Positions 15,624 through 26,942 of a stretch of 64,000 nucleotides of DNA are shown here, in pieces (position 1 is the first letter of the stretch; the number at the start of each line of letters is the position of its first letter). This DNA comes from an uncultured Bacteroidota bacterium (lineage in GTDB: Bacteria > Bacteroidota > Bacteroidia > Chitinophagales > Chitinophagaceae), in NCBI GenBank assembly GCA_903853805.1, contig CAINUN010000016.1:99900-163899 (forward strand), given 5' to 3'. The notes under the pieces were generated by a model that saw nothing but the letters and a program-made list of their open reading frames with translations, made no database searches and was not told the DNA's origin. The position numbers and the translations under genes were made by a program.

Positions 15624-18499
15624 TTCTTATTGATTGATGAGGTTGTAAGTTCTTCTTTCAAAAATTTTCCGGTGTGGCTGTCTTTGATTTTTGCAATGTC
15701 TTCTGGCGTGCCTGCACCAATGAGTTTTCCACCTCCACTACCTCCTTCCGGTCCCATATCTATAACATAGTCGGCAACTTTGATAATGTCGAGGTTGTGC
15801 TCAATAACCAACACCGTGTTGCCTCTATCCACCAACCGATTTAAGACAGCAAGCAAGTGTTTGATGTCTTCAAAATGCAAACCTGTTGTGGGTTCATCGA
15901 GGATATAAATCGTTTGACCTGTATCGCGTTTAGAAAGTTCGGTAGCCAACTTCACACGTTGTGCTTCGCCACCACTAAGGGTTACTGCGCTTTGACCAAG
16001 GGTTACATATCCAAGCCCAACATCTTGCAATGTCTTTACTTTTCGATGCAAGAAATGAATGTTGACAAAAAACTCTACCGCTTCATCCACAGTCATGTTC
16101 AACACATCCGAAATAGACTTTCCTTTAAAACGAATCTCCAACGTTTCCCGATTATATCTCCTTCCGTTACACTTTTCGCAAGGCACATAAACATCGGGCA
16201 GGAAATTCATTTCAATCACACGCATCCCTCCGCCCTGACATTCTTCACAACGACCATTTTTTACGTTAAATGAAAATCTTCCTGCATTATATCCTCTGAT
16301 TTTTGCCTCAGGCACTTGTGCATAAAGCTGACGAATTTCGTTGAAGAAACCACAATAAGTGGCAGGGTTGCTACGAGGAGTTCTGCCAATAGGACTTTGA
16401 TCAATTTCAATTACCTTGTCAATATGTTCCAATCCTTCCACCTTGTCATAAGGCATTGGCTGTTGTTTGAAATTGGGGTAGCAATGTTTGGCAAGAATTG
16501 GGTAAAGCGTTTCATTAATCAAAGTGCTTTTACCACTACCCGACACCCCACTAACACAAATAAATGTGCCAAGCGGAAGATTGATATTGACCTTCTTGAG
16601 GTTATTGCCTTTTGCGCCTTTCAACGTAATGTTTTTGCCATTCCCTTTTCTTCTTTCCATAGGAATTTCAATGTTGAAATGACGATTAAGATAGTTGGCA
16701 GTTGTTGTGTTTTCTTTAATCACCTCTTGCGGATGTCCTTGACTAACAATCCTTCCTCCATGAATGCCAGCAGCAGGTCCAATATCAATTAGATGATCTG
16801 CTGCAAGCATAATGTCTTTGTCATGCTCTACCACTAAAACAGAGTTGCCGCCGTCACGAAGATTCTTCAATGCATGAATGAGCCTTTGGTTATCACGTTG
16901 ATGTAAACCAATGCTTGGCTCATCAAGGATGTAAGTAATGCCAGTTAATTGAGAGCCTATTTGTGTTGCCAACCTTATGCGTTGCGATTCACCACCACTA
17001 AGGCTTCGTGTAGGACGATTGAGTGTGAGGTAATGTAATCCTACATCAAGCAAGAAGCTAAGCCTATCCCGAATTTCTTTGAGGATATCTTTGGCAATAG
17101 TTCGCTGTTTGTTGCTAATACGTTCTTCAACATTCTGAAACCAATCTTGCAATTCTTTTAAAGAGCAAGAAGAAAGAGTAGCAATGTTTTTTTCATCAAT
17201 CTTAAACCAAAGACTTTCTTTTTTCAATCGAGAACCATTGCAAATAGGGCATTCATTCAACTGCATATAACCCTCCGCCCAATCGCGAATGGCATCGGAT
17301 GAAGTTTCATGAAACCAACGCAAAACCATATTGATTACACCTTCATAATCTGTGTTTGAAGGAACAGCAACTTCATTTTCGTTTTCATTATTTTGAAAAG
17401 TGATAATGCCCTCTTCATTTCCATATAAAAGCAGGTTAAGTTGTTTATTAGTAAGCTCTTTGATGGGTTTATTAATAGGTATTTTATGCTTTTTAGCAAA
17501 AGAAGTTGCATGACTAAATGAGTGCGCTTCTCTTTCTTCACCCAAAGGAGCAATGCCCCCTTCTGTTATGCTTTTATTATTGTCAGGAATTACTTCTTTA
17601 ATATTAATTTGATAAACATTTCCTAACCCTTTACACTGTGGACATGCACCATAAGGAGAGTTGAAAGAAAAGGTATTTGGCGAAGGTTCTTCATAAGAAA
17701 TGCCGGTTTCTGCACACATGAGTTGCTTACTATATTGAGCCAATTTCCCTGAATCTGCATCCAATACAAACATCAATTCCTTGCCCATGTTCAATGTTTG
17801 TTGCACACTTTGACTCAATCTTGCTTTGGCATCATCTTGCACTATCAATCTATCAACGACCAGCTCAATTTCATGAATCTTGTAGCGGTCAACTTGCATT
17901 CTTTCTTTCAGGTCAAGAATCTCACCATTAACACGCACTTTTAGGTATCCTTGTTTGCGCAATTGCTCAAACAACTCACGGTAATGTCCTTTTCTTCCTC
18001 GTACTATGGGTGCTAGTAAAATGATTTTTTTTAAGTAAAAATGTTCGAAGATGTGGTTAATGATTTCTTCTTCCGAAAACTTAGCCATCTTCTTGCCTGT
18101 ATTATAGGAATATGCTTCAGCTACTCTCGCAAAAAGTAAACGTAAAAAATCATAAACTTCTGTAACTGTCCCTACTGTTGAGCGAGGATTTCTATTGGTT
18201 GTTTTTTGTTCAATAGAGATAACTGGCGAAAGTCCGCTTATTTTATCTACGTCTGGTCTTTCAAGATCGCCCATAAATTGTCTTGCATAAGCTGCAAAGC
18301 TTTCCATGTAACGACGTTGACCTTCGGCAAAAATAGTGTCAAATGCTAATGAAGATTTTCCACTACCACTAATACCAGTGATGACAACTAATTTATTTTT
18401 AGGAATAGAAACATCAATATTCTTCAGGTTGTGTACTCGTGCACCTTGAACTTCAATATAATATTGATGATGAGTTAATTTTTTTTCTGTTGGAGGCAT
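15620..18499 (-). CDS. uvrA: Excinuclease ABC subunit A
   Basis: DNA-damage recognition ATPase of nucleotide excision repair. The 959 residues contain two ABC modules: Walker A loops [13 protein letters not shown] (about 40) and [13 protein letters not shown] (about 640), and signatures [14 protein letters not shown] and [14 protein letters not shown]. They also contain zinc-binding CPQCKGLG and CEECQGGG...CEKCNGRR pairs and the C-terminal helix [15 protein letters not shown]. Length is standard. A terminator for the upstream OmpA gene lies 30 bases before the start, so uvrA has its own promoter, not clearly visible. It is coupled to the DUF1684 gene downstream. Confidence 0.98.
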   Translation of the reverse strand: MPPTEKKLTHHQYYIEVQGARVHNLKNIDVSIPKNKLVVITGISGSGKSSLAFDTIFAEGQRRYMESFAAYARQFMGDLERPDVDKISGLSPVISIEQKTTNRNPRSTVGTVTEVYDFLRLLFARVAEAYSYNTGKKMAKFSEEEIINHIFEHFYLKKIILLAPIVRGRKGHYRELFEQLRKQGYLKVRVNGEILDLKERMQVDRYKIHEIELVVDRLIVQDDAKARLSQSVQQTLNMGKELMFVLDADSGKLAQYSKQLMCAETGISYEEPSPNTFSFNSPYGACPQCKGLGNVYQINIKEVIPDNNKSITEGGIAPLGEEREAHSFSHATSFAKKHKIPINKPIKELTNKQLNLLLYGNEEGIITFQNNENENEVAVPSNTDYEGVINMVLRWFHETSSDAIRDWAEGYMQLNECPICNGSRLKKESLWFKIDEKNIATLSSCSLKELQDWFQNVEERISNKQRTIAKDILKEIRDRLSFLLDVGLHYLTLNRPTRSLSGGESQRIRLATQIGSQLTGITYILDEPSIGLHQRDNQRLIHALKNLRDGGNSVLVVEHDKDIMLAADHLIDIGPAAGIHGGRIVSQGHPQEVIKENTTTANYLNRHFNIEIPMERRKGNGKNITLKGAKGNNLKKVNINLPLGTFICVSGVSGSGKSTLINETLYPILAKHCYPNFKQQPMPYDKVEGLEHIDKVIEIDQSPIGRTPRSNPATYCGFFNEIRQLYAQVPEAKIRGYNAGRFSFNVKNGRCEECQGGGMRVIEMNFLPDVYVPCEKCNGRRYNRETLEIRFKGKSISDVLNMTVDEAVEFFVNIHFLHRKVKTLQDVGLGYVTLGQSAVTLSGGEAQRVKLATELSKRDTGQTIYILDEPTTGLHFEDIKHLLAVLNRLVDRGNTVLVIEHNLDIIKVADYVIDMGPEGGSGGGKLIGAGTPEDIAKIKDSHTGKFLKEELTTSSINKK

Positions 18500-18528
18500 A
18501 AAAAATGAGGCTCAATTTAGGGCAAAAG

Positions 18529-18556
18529 AAAATGCCCCGCTTAGCGAGGCATTTTA
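18529..18556 (-). terminator. Terminator after the OmpA-family gene
   Basis: On the reverse strand AATGCCTCGC, loop TAA, GCGGGGCATT, then T-rich sequence; one U-G pair in the stem. It separates the OmpA-family gene from uvrA. Confidence 0.75.
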
Positions 18557-18573
18557 TTAATATTAAATACTAA

Positions 18574-20355
18574 CTATTCTTGTCTAAGATTAGGAAAAGG
18601 TGGAGCCACATTTGATGGTCCATCTTCACCCTCATTAGCTGAACGGAACATTACTGAATTAGCATCTCCACTTCCTGCATATTGGAAGATGAAACGGTTA
18701 CGGTCGATGCCATGAACATCACTCATGAAATTGATGATAGCATTTACACGATCCCAACTACGTTGTTGTTTTTTCTTACTGTCATTACCGTTACCTATAA
18801 TTACGACTTTACATGTTGGGTTTGCTTTCATTTGAGAAGCAAGGTTTGCTAACTGATTTCGGAGAGTTGGGGCGACTTCTGCCTTGTTTCCAGAGAAAGT
18901 AAGACTTCCGAAACTGATATTTCCACAATGACTAGCAGGTGGCGTTTCAGTTTTCTTACCCTCACATCCATCAGGACATGGACACTTACCAACGCCATCA
19001 GCATCTACTGGCTGACAAATAGTAGGTGTAATCAATTCTTTATCGCGGAAATCAGGAACACCATCACCGTCAGTATCCAAAGGACAACCATGTGCATCAA
19101 CAGGAACACCAACTGGACTACCAGGACACTTATCGAATTGATCTGGAATACCATCACCATCATTATCGGGTAAAGTTGGGTCTGGTAAACGCATATGACG
19201 AGGGTCACTAATTTCGTTCATTGCATGATCAAGTGGATTAATCCACCAAAGTGGAGCAACAGTTTTACGTTTGTTACCTAAATTATAATTCAATCCAAGT
19301 GAACCGTAATTATAAATATCGTTATTAGCAGTACTTGAGCCATTGCTTTCTTTTTGAGAACCATCTAATAAATCAGTTCCAGTGAAAGACATTTTCTCTT
19401 CTAGCTGCAAAGTGAAACGCTGATTTAGTCTGTATTGAAATCCCATACCTGTTGTAAATACGGGCTCTACATTACGTCCTCCGCTTCCTCCTGATGAACT
19501 TTTGGCTGGATTGCTCTCATATGAATCATCCATAAGCGCATATAAAGCATCATAAACTTTTTTTCTATCTGCCCAAGTAACTGGAGCACCTTGAAATGTA
19601 GGTTCAGTTTTATCAGGATAACCAGGAACACCATTCCAGCCTGCAATTAAATTTGGAGCAAACGCATAAGTTTTACCTTCTTTATTAAATGCATTCACCT
19701 TAGGTGTAAATGACATCATACCAAGTCCCACAAAACCATACATACTTAGTTTATTGGTAGCTTTATGAAAACGAATATTGTTTAACGCGCCAACTAATTG
19801 AACAGAAGCTTCGCCAATAGCTGTTCTGTAGTTGTTGTAAATGTAACTTGACGGGTCATATCTATTGTTTACTCCAGCAAATGAAGGGTTAGTCCATGGT
19901 GCTTCATTGGCTAGGTGTGGGCGATAATCCATTCCCGTTGCTTTAGCATTAATATACTGAAAACGAACACTGAGAAAATAACCTAAAGATTTACGTACAG
20001 TAATACCCCAACCCATAGCTTGTGATGGACCGCCATGACCTGCAAGATTTTTAGAAAGTGCAGAAAAGGAAGTAACATCTCCCATAATATTGGAAAGACC
20101 ACCATTCACACCTATCTCCAACATATTGTTGGGCATTGGGCAAAAAGCAGTTTGATGGTTCATGTAACTCTTATATTGAGCTAAACGCTTGCCTTTGTAG
20201 TAGCTGGAATCAAGCTGGTCATAGTTTTGCCCGCGATATGTCATGTCACGTCCCGACCATTTTGCAGCAGCAGAATCAGATTCCTGTGCTTGTAAAGTCG
20301 GCGAAGCAAAAACAGCGCAAAATCCGGCAAGTAATAGGTGCTTTTTATTAACCAT
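18574..20355 (-). CDS. OmpA-family outer-membrane protein with thrombospondin type 3 repeats
   Basis: A 593-residue envelope protein. A signal peptide (to about residue 23, ...TLQAQ) is followed by a beta-barrel-like region of roughly 320 residues with alternating aromatic strands. Two calcium-binding DNDGDGIPDQFDKCPG and DTDGDGVPDFRDKEL repeats (about 395-440), a Cys-rich linker, and an OmpA-like peptidoglycan-binding domain (about 480-570, VVIIGNGNDSKKKQQRSWDRVNAI) complete it. It likely tethers the outer membrane to the cell wall. Sequence of the OmpA domain is divergent: the usual TDxxG is replaced by GNGND, so peptidoglycan binding is an inference. A terminator follows. Confidence 0.85.
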   Translation of the reverse strand: MVNKKHLLLAGFCAVFASPTLQAQESDSAAAKWSGRDMTYRGQNYDQLDSSYYKGKRLAQYKSYMNHQTAFCPMPNNMLEIGVNGGLSNIMGDVTSFSALSKNLAGHGGPSQAMGWGITVRKSLGYFLSVRFQYINAKATGMDYRPHLANEAPWTNPSFAGVNNRYDPSSYIYNNYRTAIGEASVQLVGALNNIRFHKATNKLSMYGFVGLGMMSFTPKVNAFNKEGKTYAFAPNLIAGWNGVPGYPDKTEPTFQGAPVTWADRKKVYDALYALMDDSYESNPAKSSSGGSGGRNVEPVFTTGMGFQYRLNQRFTLQLEEKMSFTGTDLLDGSQKESNGSSTANNDIYNYGSLGLNYNLGNKRKTVAPLWWINPLDHAMNEISDPRHMRLPDPTLPDNDGDGIPDQFDKCPGSPVGVPVDAHGCPLDTDGDGVPDFRDKELITPTICQPVDADGVGKCPCPDGCEGKKTETPPASHCGNISFGSLTFSGNKAEVAPTLRNQLANLASQMKANPTCKVVIIGNGNDSKKKQQRSWDRVNAIINFMSDVHGIDRNRFIFQYAGSGDANSVMFRSANEGEDGPSNVAPPFPNLRQE

Positions 20356-20543
20356 AACGAGTTTTGTTTATAAAAAAGTAAACAGTTGAAGTAATGAAAC
20401 AGAATATTGCTTCACCATACGAGACAAAATAAAGAAATTTTTTTTGAAATTCAGAATGATTGTTTCAAGAATTTTAAAAAAATATTCCACATAATGAAAA
20501 CCAACCACGATTTTTGCCCTTCCCATAGTGAAAGGAATCTTCA

Positions 20544-21506
20544 ATGCAATTGGTAAAACAAGTCATAGGTAAGGATTTAGCAGCTTTTGAAAAGAAATTT
20601 TCAGAGAGTGTAAAAGGAAACAATGCCTTATTAGACCGTATTATGCAATTTATCATAAAGCGAAAAGGAAAACAAATGCGTCCCATGTTTGTCTTTCTTT
20701 CAGGAAAAATAGCAGGCGGAATTAATGAAAAAACCTTTCGTGCAGCTTCTTTAATAGAACTTCTACATACTGCTACGTTAGTGCATGACGATGTTGTGGA
20801 TAATGCAATGCTCCGTAGAAATTTCTTTTCTGTAAATGCATTATGGAAGAACAAGATTGCTGTTTTAGTAGGCGATTATTTATTATCGAAAGGGTTGTTG
20901 CTTTCAATTGAAAACGAAGATTACCAAATTCTAAAAATCACGTCCAGAGCCGTTAAAGAAATGAGTGAGGGAGAGCTTTTGCAAATGGAAAAAGCCCGTA
21001 AACTTGACATTAGTGAAGAAGTTTATTTTGAAATTATCCGTGCAAAAACAGCTTCACTTTTATCTGCTGCTTGTGCTGCTGGTGCTTATGCTGCAACAGA
21101 CGATAAAGATAGCTCAGAGTATTTCAGGCAGTTTGGCGAGAAAGTAGGGATTGCTTTTCAAATCAAAGATGATCTTTTCGATTACGGAACTGATAACGTG
21201 GGTAAACCTACAGGCATTGATATCAAAGAGAAGAAAATGACATTGCCACTTATTTATACGTTGCAACATTGTGATAAAGAAACCAAAAGGAAAATCATTT
21301 ATATAGTCAAAAACCAAAACACAGATAGAAATAAGGTGAATGAAGTTATTGAATTAGTAAAAAAAATGGGTGGGATAGAGTATGCTTATCAAAAAATGAA
21401 AGATTACCAAGAAGAAGCGCTAAATATGCTTAATCATTTTCCACTAAGCCCTGAGAAAAACGCTATGGCTGAGTTGGTGAATTATGTGATTGACCGAAAG
21501 AGCTAA
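20544..21506 (+). CDS. Long-chain all-trans polyprenyl diphosphate synthase
   Basis: Extends farnesyl or geranylgeranyl diphosphate with isopentenyl diphosphate to make the isoprenoid side chain of menaquinone. The 320 residues show LLHTATLVHDDVVDNAMLRR (first Asp-rich motif DDVVD) and QIKDDLFDYG (second motif DDLFD), plus the KRKGKQMRP substrate loop. The residues before the first motif are small rather than aromatic (HTATLVHDD), which in this family allows long products of C35-C45; the exact chain length cannot be read. A GATTTTTG box at about 20507-20514 may be its -7 element. Confidence 0.92.
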   Translation: MQLVKQVIGKDLAAFEKKFSESVKGNNALLDRIMQFIIKRKGKQMRPMFVFLSGKIAGGINEKTFRAASLIELLHTATLVHDDVVDNAMLRRNFFSVNALWKNKIAVLVGDYLLSKGLLLSIENEDYQILKITSRAVKEMSEGELLQMEKARKLDISEEVYFEIIRAKTASLLSAACAAGAYAATDDKDSSEYFRQFGEKVGIAFQIKDDLFDYGTDNVGKPTGIDIKEKKMTLPLIYTLQHCDKETKRKIIYIVKNQNTDRNKVNEVIELVKKMGGIEYAYQKMKDYQEEALNMLNHFPLSPEKNAMAELVNYVIDRKS

Positions 21507-21619
21507 TACAATCTTCAGCGCTAATAAATCTTTCAATTCATTTTTATTCCTTAATGAGATAATAACTATGCAATCAATTTATGTCTAGTACTACCTAATT
21601 CCATTATGTTCGAAACCCC

Positions 21620-21627
21620 TATTTTTG
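21620..21627 (+). promoter_or_regulatory. -7 promoter box of smc
   Basis: TATTTTTG, 25 bases before the TTG start of smc. No clear -33 element. Confidence 0.5.
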
Positions 21628-21652
21628 CCCTTATCTAAAAATCACGTGTGTC

Positions 21653-24600
21653 TTGCGTTTAAAGTCTTTAGAAATAAAGGGTTTCAAGTCGTTTGCCGAC
21701 AAAACCCTTGTGTTGTTAGACCACCCCATTACGGGCATTGTGGGGCCAAATGGTTGTGGCAAGTCCAATATCATTGATGCTATTCGCTGGGTTATTGGCG
21801 AACATAAAATCAAAGCCCTTCGTTCGGATAACCTGGAAGATTTGATTTTCAATGGTTCGCGTACGCGCAGTGCTTCGGGCATGGCTGAGGTGTCTTTGAC
21901 CTTTGAAAACACCAAAAACCTACTGCCTACCGAGTTCAACACCGTTACCATTACCCGCAAGTTTTTTAAGAATGGCGAAAGTGAATATCGCCTCAATGAT
22001 GTAAGCTGTCGCTTGAAAGACATTCTCAATCTCTTCCTTGACACGGGGGTGAGCAACGATAGTTATGCCATCATTGAATTGGGCATGGTGGACGACATTA
22101 TTAAAGACAAAGACGGTTCGCGTAGAAGGATGTTGGAGCAGGCTGCGGGTATTTCTATTTATAAAACAAGAAAACGCGAAGCCAAACTAAAGCTCGATGC
22201 CACCGAGCAAGACATTGCACGCATTGAAGATTTATTGTTTGAAATAGGCAATAATGTGCGCACTTTAGAAAGTCAGGCAAAGAAGGCGGAGCGCTATTTT
22301 ACCATTAAAGGAGAATATAAAGAAATAAGTGTTGAATTGGCGAAGGCATCTTTAGAACAATTTAACGACCAATATAAAAGCCTGAATGAGCAACACGACC
22401 GCGAGACCGACCTAAAAACCCAACTCGAGGCCATTGTTGCCACCGAAGAAGCAGCTATTGAACAGCAGAAAACCAAACTCATTCATCGAGAGCAAGACCT
22501 GAATGTGTCGCAAAAGCAGTTCAATGAACTTATCAACAGAATTCGTCAGTTGGAAAGTGATAAAAAGCTCGCTTCTCAGCGGCTCGAACATTTACGCGAC
22601 CGAGAAAGAAGTTTGAAAGATTTTTTGGCAAATGCCGATGTGCAAGCCAAGCAATTGGAAGAGTCTATTCGCTTCACCAACCAACAAGTAACGGAGGAAA
22701 CTGAGATGTTGGAAGAGGTGAGAGCCCAATTGGAAGAACTGCGGGGTTCGGTGGATGAAAAAAGAGCCGCTTTTGATGAGCAAAAGAAAGACATTGAAGG
22801 GTTGCGCAATGAATATCAAACAAAGCAAAGAACCCAATTTGAAGCCGAAAAGAAAGTGGCCGTTGCCGATACTTCGGTGATGAATTTGCAACGCAGCATT
22901 TTTCAATTGCAAGAAGAAAAAAACACTAGAAATAGTCAGATTACCAATATTAATGTAGAAAAAAAGCTTGCAGAAGAACAATTAACCGACAAGCAGTTTC
23001 AGCTACAAGAACTCATTGTGAAGCAAGAAGAAGTAAAGGGTAAAATCCTTCAAAGCCAAGCAGCGTTGGAAACCTTCCGCTCGCAGTTGGTGGATGAAAA
23101 CAGAAAATATGACAGCCGTAAGAACGAACACGATTTGTTGAAGTCTTTGGTTGAAAGTTTAGAGGGGTATCCTGATAGCATTAAGTTCCTAAAGAAAAAC
23201 AAAGAATGGAACAATTCGGCACCTTTGCTATCGGATGTATTTGTGGTGCAAAACGATTACCGCATAGCCCTCGAAAATCTTCTAGATAATTATCTCAACT
23301 ATTATATTGTTGACCATCTTGCCGATGCCACCAAAGCCGTGAGTCTGCTAGATGCTAACAAAAAAGGCAAGGCTAATTTCTTTGTCCTCAGTCATTTCAA
23401 CGATTATAAACAAGAAAAAAACAACCCGCTCGAAGGCTTCATTCCTGCCTTGAGTGTGGTGACGGTGGACGAGCAATACAAGCAACTTGCCCAACATCTT
23501 TTAGGGCATGTATATATTGCAGCAAAAGGGGTTGATATTGCTGCGCTTCCCTTGCACAATGGCAATGTGATTGTGGAGCAAACAGGCAAGATAGTGCGCG
23601 GACATTATACAATTAGTGGTGGATTTGTGGGTTTGTTTGAAGGCAATAAAATTGGAAGGGCAAAGAACTTAGAAAGATTGGCAAGTGAAATTGATACGCT
23701 TTCAAAATCTACTGCTTCGCTCAAGCAAATCATCTCGGAAACCCAAACCAAAATCACAGGGTTCAATCAAGAGTTGAACGACAGAGCCATTGAGCAAAAC
23801 AAACAAGAAATCAATCGCCTGCAAAACCAAGTGGTGAATCTTGCGCATCGCATCGAAAACTTTGAACACCTCAACCAAAGTGGGGAACAAAGATGGCAAG
23901 AGGTGCAAGAACAATTGGAAAACACCCATGCAAGCATTGCCGATACCCGCCAAGATTTAGAAAACATTACCGAGGCATTGCAAGGCGTTCAACAACGTAT
24001 TCGCGAAGCCGAGCAGGCTTTTCAAGTGGTGGAACAAGAGTTTAATTTTGTAAACCAACAATACAACCAACAAAACATTCTTTATGCCCGCCAACAAAGC
24101 AAGATTGATGGGCTGAAGCAAGAACTCAGTTTCCGTAGCAATCAACTCAGCGATTTGCAACGACAAGTAACTACCAATCGCGAACAACTACAACAAAACA
24201 CGCTTCAACTTGCCGAAACCGAAGGCAAATTACACGGTGGCGACTCTGAGTTGTATGACCTCATGACCAAGAAGGAAAAAGATGAACGTGAACTGAATGA
24301 GAAAGACCGTGCCTACTACGAAATGCGCAACAACATTTCGGCACAAGAAAGTCAGCTCAACCAAAAGCGCCGAGAGAAAGAACATGCTGAAACCTTGCTG
24401 AATGGTATTAAGGACAAGCTCAACGATATGAAGCTGCGCCTTACCGGATTGAAAGAAAGACTAAGTGTGGAATTTCGCGTGAACCTCGATGATATTATTG
24501 ACGAACCCCGCAAAACCGAAACGCCCGTTGAAGAATTGAATGCCGAAGCCGAACGCCTGAAAAAGCGCCTCGAAAGCATGGGTGAAGTAAACCCCACTGC

Positions 24601-25183
24601 CATCGAAGCCTATACGGAAATGAAAGCCCGACACGATTTTATTCTTGAGCAAAAGACCGACTTGGTGGACGCAAGAGTTTCCTTGCTCGCTACCATTGAA
24701 GAGGTGGAAAACACTGCCAATAGCAAGTTTAGAACAACCTTCGACCGTGTGCGCGAAAACTTTGTATCGGTGTTCAAGGCTTTGTTTACGGAAGACGATT
24801 CTTGCGACCTTCGCCTCACCGACCCTGATAATGTAGCAGAAAGTAATATTGAAATATATGCGCAGCCCAAAGGCAAGCGCCCAAGTACCCTCACCCAACT
24901 TTCGGGCGGAGAAAAGACCTTGACTTCCACGGCATTTCTCTTTGCCATTTACCTTATCAAGCCTGCTCCTTTCTGCATTTTAGATGAGGTAGATGCCCCG
25001 CTCGATGATGCGAATGTGGGCAAATTCACCAATATGATTCGCAAGTTTTCCGACAACTCTCAGTTCATCATCGTCACCCACAACAAGCAAACAATGGCTG
25101 CCGTAGATGTGATTTATGGCGTGACCATGCAAGAAGCGGGTGTGAGTAAATTGGTACCAGTGGACTTTAGGAGCTTGAATTAG
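21653..25183 (+). CDS. smc: Chromosome segregation ATPase SMC
   Basis: Condensin-like protein that loops and segregates the chromosome with ScpA and ScpB. The 1176 residues start at a TTG codon giving MRLKSLEIKGFKSFADKT, the universal SMC start; no ATG fits. Walker A is GPNGCGKSN (31-39). A long Gln/Glu-rich coiled coil runs to about 500, the hinge (VESLEGYPDSIKFL to RGHYTISGGFVG) lies near 500-665, and a second coiled coil follows. The C-terminal head carries LSGGEKTLTSTAF and the Walker B motif CILDEVDAPLDDAN. Length and layout are complete. scpA and scpB are not adjacent. Confidence 0.97.
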   Translation: MRLKSLEIKGFKSFADKTLVLLDHPITGIVGPNGCGKSNIIDAIRWVIGEHKIKALRSDNLEDLIFNGSRTRSASGMAEVSLTFENTKNLLPTEFNTVTITRKFFKNGESEYRLNDVSCRLKDILNLFLDTGVSNDSYAIIELGMVDDIIKDKDGSRRRMLEQAAGISIYKTRKREAKLKLDATEQDIARIEDLLFEIGNNVRTLESQAKKAERYFTIKGEYKEISVELAKASLEQFNDQYKSLNEQHDRETDLKTQLEAIVATEEAAIEQQKTKLIHREQDLNVSQKQFNELINRIRQLESDKKLASQRLEHLRDRERSLKDFLANADVQAKQLEESIRFTNQQVTEETEMLEEVRAQLEELRGSVDEKRAAFDEQKKDIEGLRNEYQTKQRTQFEAEKKVAVADTSVMNLQRSIFQLQEEKNTRNSQITNINVEKKLAEEQLTDKQFQLQELIVKQEEVKGKILQSQAALETFRSQLVDENRKYDSRKNEHDLLKSLVESLEGYPDSIKFLKKNKEWNNSAPLLSDVFVVQNDYRIALENLLDNYLNYYIVDHLADATKAVSLLDANKKGKANFFVLSHFNDYKQEKNNPLEGFIPALSVVTVDEQYKQLAQHLLGHVYIAAKGVDIAALPLHNGNVIVEQTGKIVRGHYTISGGFVGLFEGNKIGRAKNLERLASEIDTLSKSTASLKQIISETQTKITGFNQELNDRAIEQNKQEINRLQNQVVNLAHRIENFEHLNQSGEQRWQEVQEQLENTHASIADTRQDLENITEALQGVQQRIREAEQAFQVVEQEFNFVNQQYNQQNILYARQQSKIDGLKQELSFRSNQLSDLQRQVTTNREQLQQNTLQLAETEGKLHGGDSELYDLMTKKEKDERELNEKDRAYYEMRNNISAQESQLNQKRREKEHAETLLNGIKDKLNDMKLRLTGLKERLSVEFRVNLDDIIDEPRKTETPVEELNAEAERLKKRLESMGEVNPTAIEAYTEMKARHDFILEQKTDLVDARVSLLATIEEVENTANSKFRTTFDRVRENFVSVFKALFTEDDSCDLRLTDPDNVAESNIEIYAQPKGKRPSTLTQLSGGEKTLTSTAFLFAIYLIKPAPFCILDEVDAPLDDANVGKFTNMIRKFSDNSQFIIVTHNKQTMAAVDVIYGVTMQEAGVSKLVPVDFRSLN

Positions 25184-25487
25184 TGTGTATTTTTGATGGT
25201 AGATTTTATGGAAAAATCCAAAGACACAGTTCATAATATTTATACTTTTTTTCGTGGGATTAGCGTTGTTCATGAATTTTATGCAGACTCTTTTCAAATC
25301 AATTTTTCGTTCAAGAAATTTTCTTAAATAACAAGTCATCTACTTTTTTATATAAAAAGTTAAAAGCATTGCAAAATCATTTTCTTTTTTAAAGAATAAT
25401 ACTTTGACTTTTTATTTTTACGCTTTTCCAACTGACTATGTTTATTCACAGTCTTATTGCTAAAAAAAACTAATTTCACCAACTTTT
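25184..25487. other. Intergenic region between smc and the thioredoxin-fold gene
   Basis: Very AT-rich, no credible reading frame, no clear terminator. AT-rich boxes such as TAATTTCACC just before the downstream ATG could serve as a degenerate -7 element, but I cannot single one out. Confidence 0.3.
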
Positions 25488-26927
25488 ATGAAAAACAGCA
25501 TTAAAGTACTCCTACTGCTTTTGTTGGCAGCCTTGGCAAAGCCTTCATTGGCAAAAGATGGATACAAAATCCAGGTTAAATTTATCGGCACTACTGATAG
25601 TATGGTTTTTCTTGCACATTATTATGGAAAACCATTACCTACAATTTATAAAACTGATTCAGCAAAAATTGACAAAAAAGGAAACACATTTTTAAAAAGC
25701 GATTCAGTGATACTTGGTGGCATTTACATCCTATTGCTATCAGATAAGAAAACTTACTTCGAATTGTTGCTTAATAATTGTGACGACATGAGTATTACCG
25801 CTGATGTAAGAAATATTCCAGATGGTATTGTTTACAAAAACTCAGATGAAAATATCAAGTTTCAGAATTATGTCAATTTCCTTAAAGGCTTTGGTGAAAA
25901 ACAACAAAAATTAGAAGAAGAATTCAGAAACGCTGCTACACCTAAAGATAGTATTGCTGCAAGAGAAAAATTAGTGACTTCTTCAAAAGAGTTGACTAAT
26001 TATCGTAAAGACATTATTGCCAAAAACGCCAACACTCTCTTAGCTAATATTTTCCGCGCCTTAGAAACCCCGATTGTACCTGAGGGAGATCATTTTTTAC
26101 CAAACGGTAGTAAAGACACTTTATTTGCCTACAATTATTATAAGAACCATTATTGGGATGGATTTGATTTTAAAGACGATCGTTTGATTCATACTCCGCT
26201 TTATGATTCAAGGCTTGATGAATATTTCAACAAGCTTGTCACTCCTTATGAAGATAGTATGATCAAGGAATGTGATTGGTTATTAGCTCAAGTAAGAGGT
26301 CAAAAAGAATTATTTAAATATTCACTTTGGTGGCTTACAAAGAATATTGAGGATAGCAAAATCATGGGAATGGACCGCGTATTTGTTTATCTAGTTGAAA
26401 ACTATTTCATGAAAGGAGATGCTTATTGGTTGAGCAATGAAGACCTAAATAAATATTATGATAGAGCTATGAAAATTGCTCCAAATGTAATTGGTAGAGT
26501 GGCTGCTGATATAAAAATGAAAGGTGCCGATGGTAAAGATCATTCACTTTATGAAATCAAAGCTAAATACACCTTAGTTATTTTTTGGGATCCAACCTGT
26601 GGTCATTGCCAAAAAGAAGTTCCAGCACTTGACTCTGTTTATAAAGCTCAATTGAAAGCTAAGGGTGTGAAAGTATTCTCCGTAAGAACAGAAGGAGAAG
26701 AAAAACAATGGAAAGAATTCATAGAGAAAAACAAACTAAACGAGTGGACTAATGTTTATGACCCTGAACATTCCAGCAACTACCGTTCAATGTACGATGT
26801 TTATAGCACTCCAGTTATTTATCTTTTAGACGAAAAGAAAATAATTCGTGGCAAACGACTTGACCACAGTAATGTGATGGAGGTCATCCAGATGATTGAA
26901 AGAAAAGAAAAATCCAACAAAAAATAA
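25488..26927 (+). CDS. Secreted thioredoxin-fold protein (DUF4369/DUF5106-like N terminus)
   Basis: A 479-residue exported protein. A signal peptide (to about residue 22, ...PSLAKD) leads a DUF4369-like beta domain (to about 120), then a long helical middle domain of the DUF5106 type. A C-terminal thioredoxin/AhpC domain follows (from about 345), with the redox motif FWDPTCGHCQKEVP at about 366-379 and the cis-proline segment VYSTPVIYLLD. It probably acts as a periplasmic thiol-disulfide reductase; the partner is unknown. It is followed after 15 bases by a parvulin chaperone gene, so both may assist folding of exported proteins. Confidence 0.85.
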   Translation: MKNSIKVLLLLLLAALAKPSLAKDGYKIQVKFIGTTDSMVFLAHYYGKPLPTIYKTDSAKIDKKGNTFLKSDSVILGGIYILLLSDKKTYFELLLNNCDDMSITADVRNIPDGIVYKNSDENIKFQNYVNFLKGFGEKQQKLEEEFRNAATPKDSIAAREKLVTSSKELTNYRKDIIAKNANTLLANIFRALETPIVPEGDHFLPNGSKDTLFAYNYYKNHYWDGFDFKDDRLIHTPLYDSRLDEYFNKLVTPYEDSMIKECDWLLAQVRGQKELFKYSLWWLTKNIEDSKIMGMDRVFVYLVENYFMKGDAYWLSNEDLNKYYDRAMKIAPNVIGRVAADIKMKGADGKDHSLYEIKAKYTLVIFWDPTCGHCQKEVPALDSVYKAQLKAKGVKVFSVRTEGEEKQWKEFIEKNKLNEWTNVYDPEHSSNYRSMYDVYSTPVIYLLDEKKIIRGKRLDHSNVMEVIQMIERKEKSNKK

Positions 26928-26942
26928 ATACAATTCAATATA

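Noticed and set aside
20474..20854. Reverse-strand open frame over the polyprenyl synthase gene
   Set aside because: It is antisense to conserved active-site sequence and has no homology of its own.
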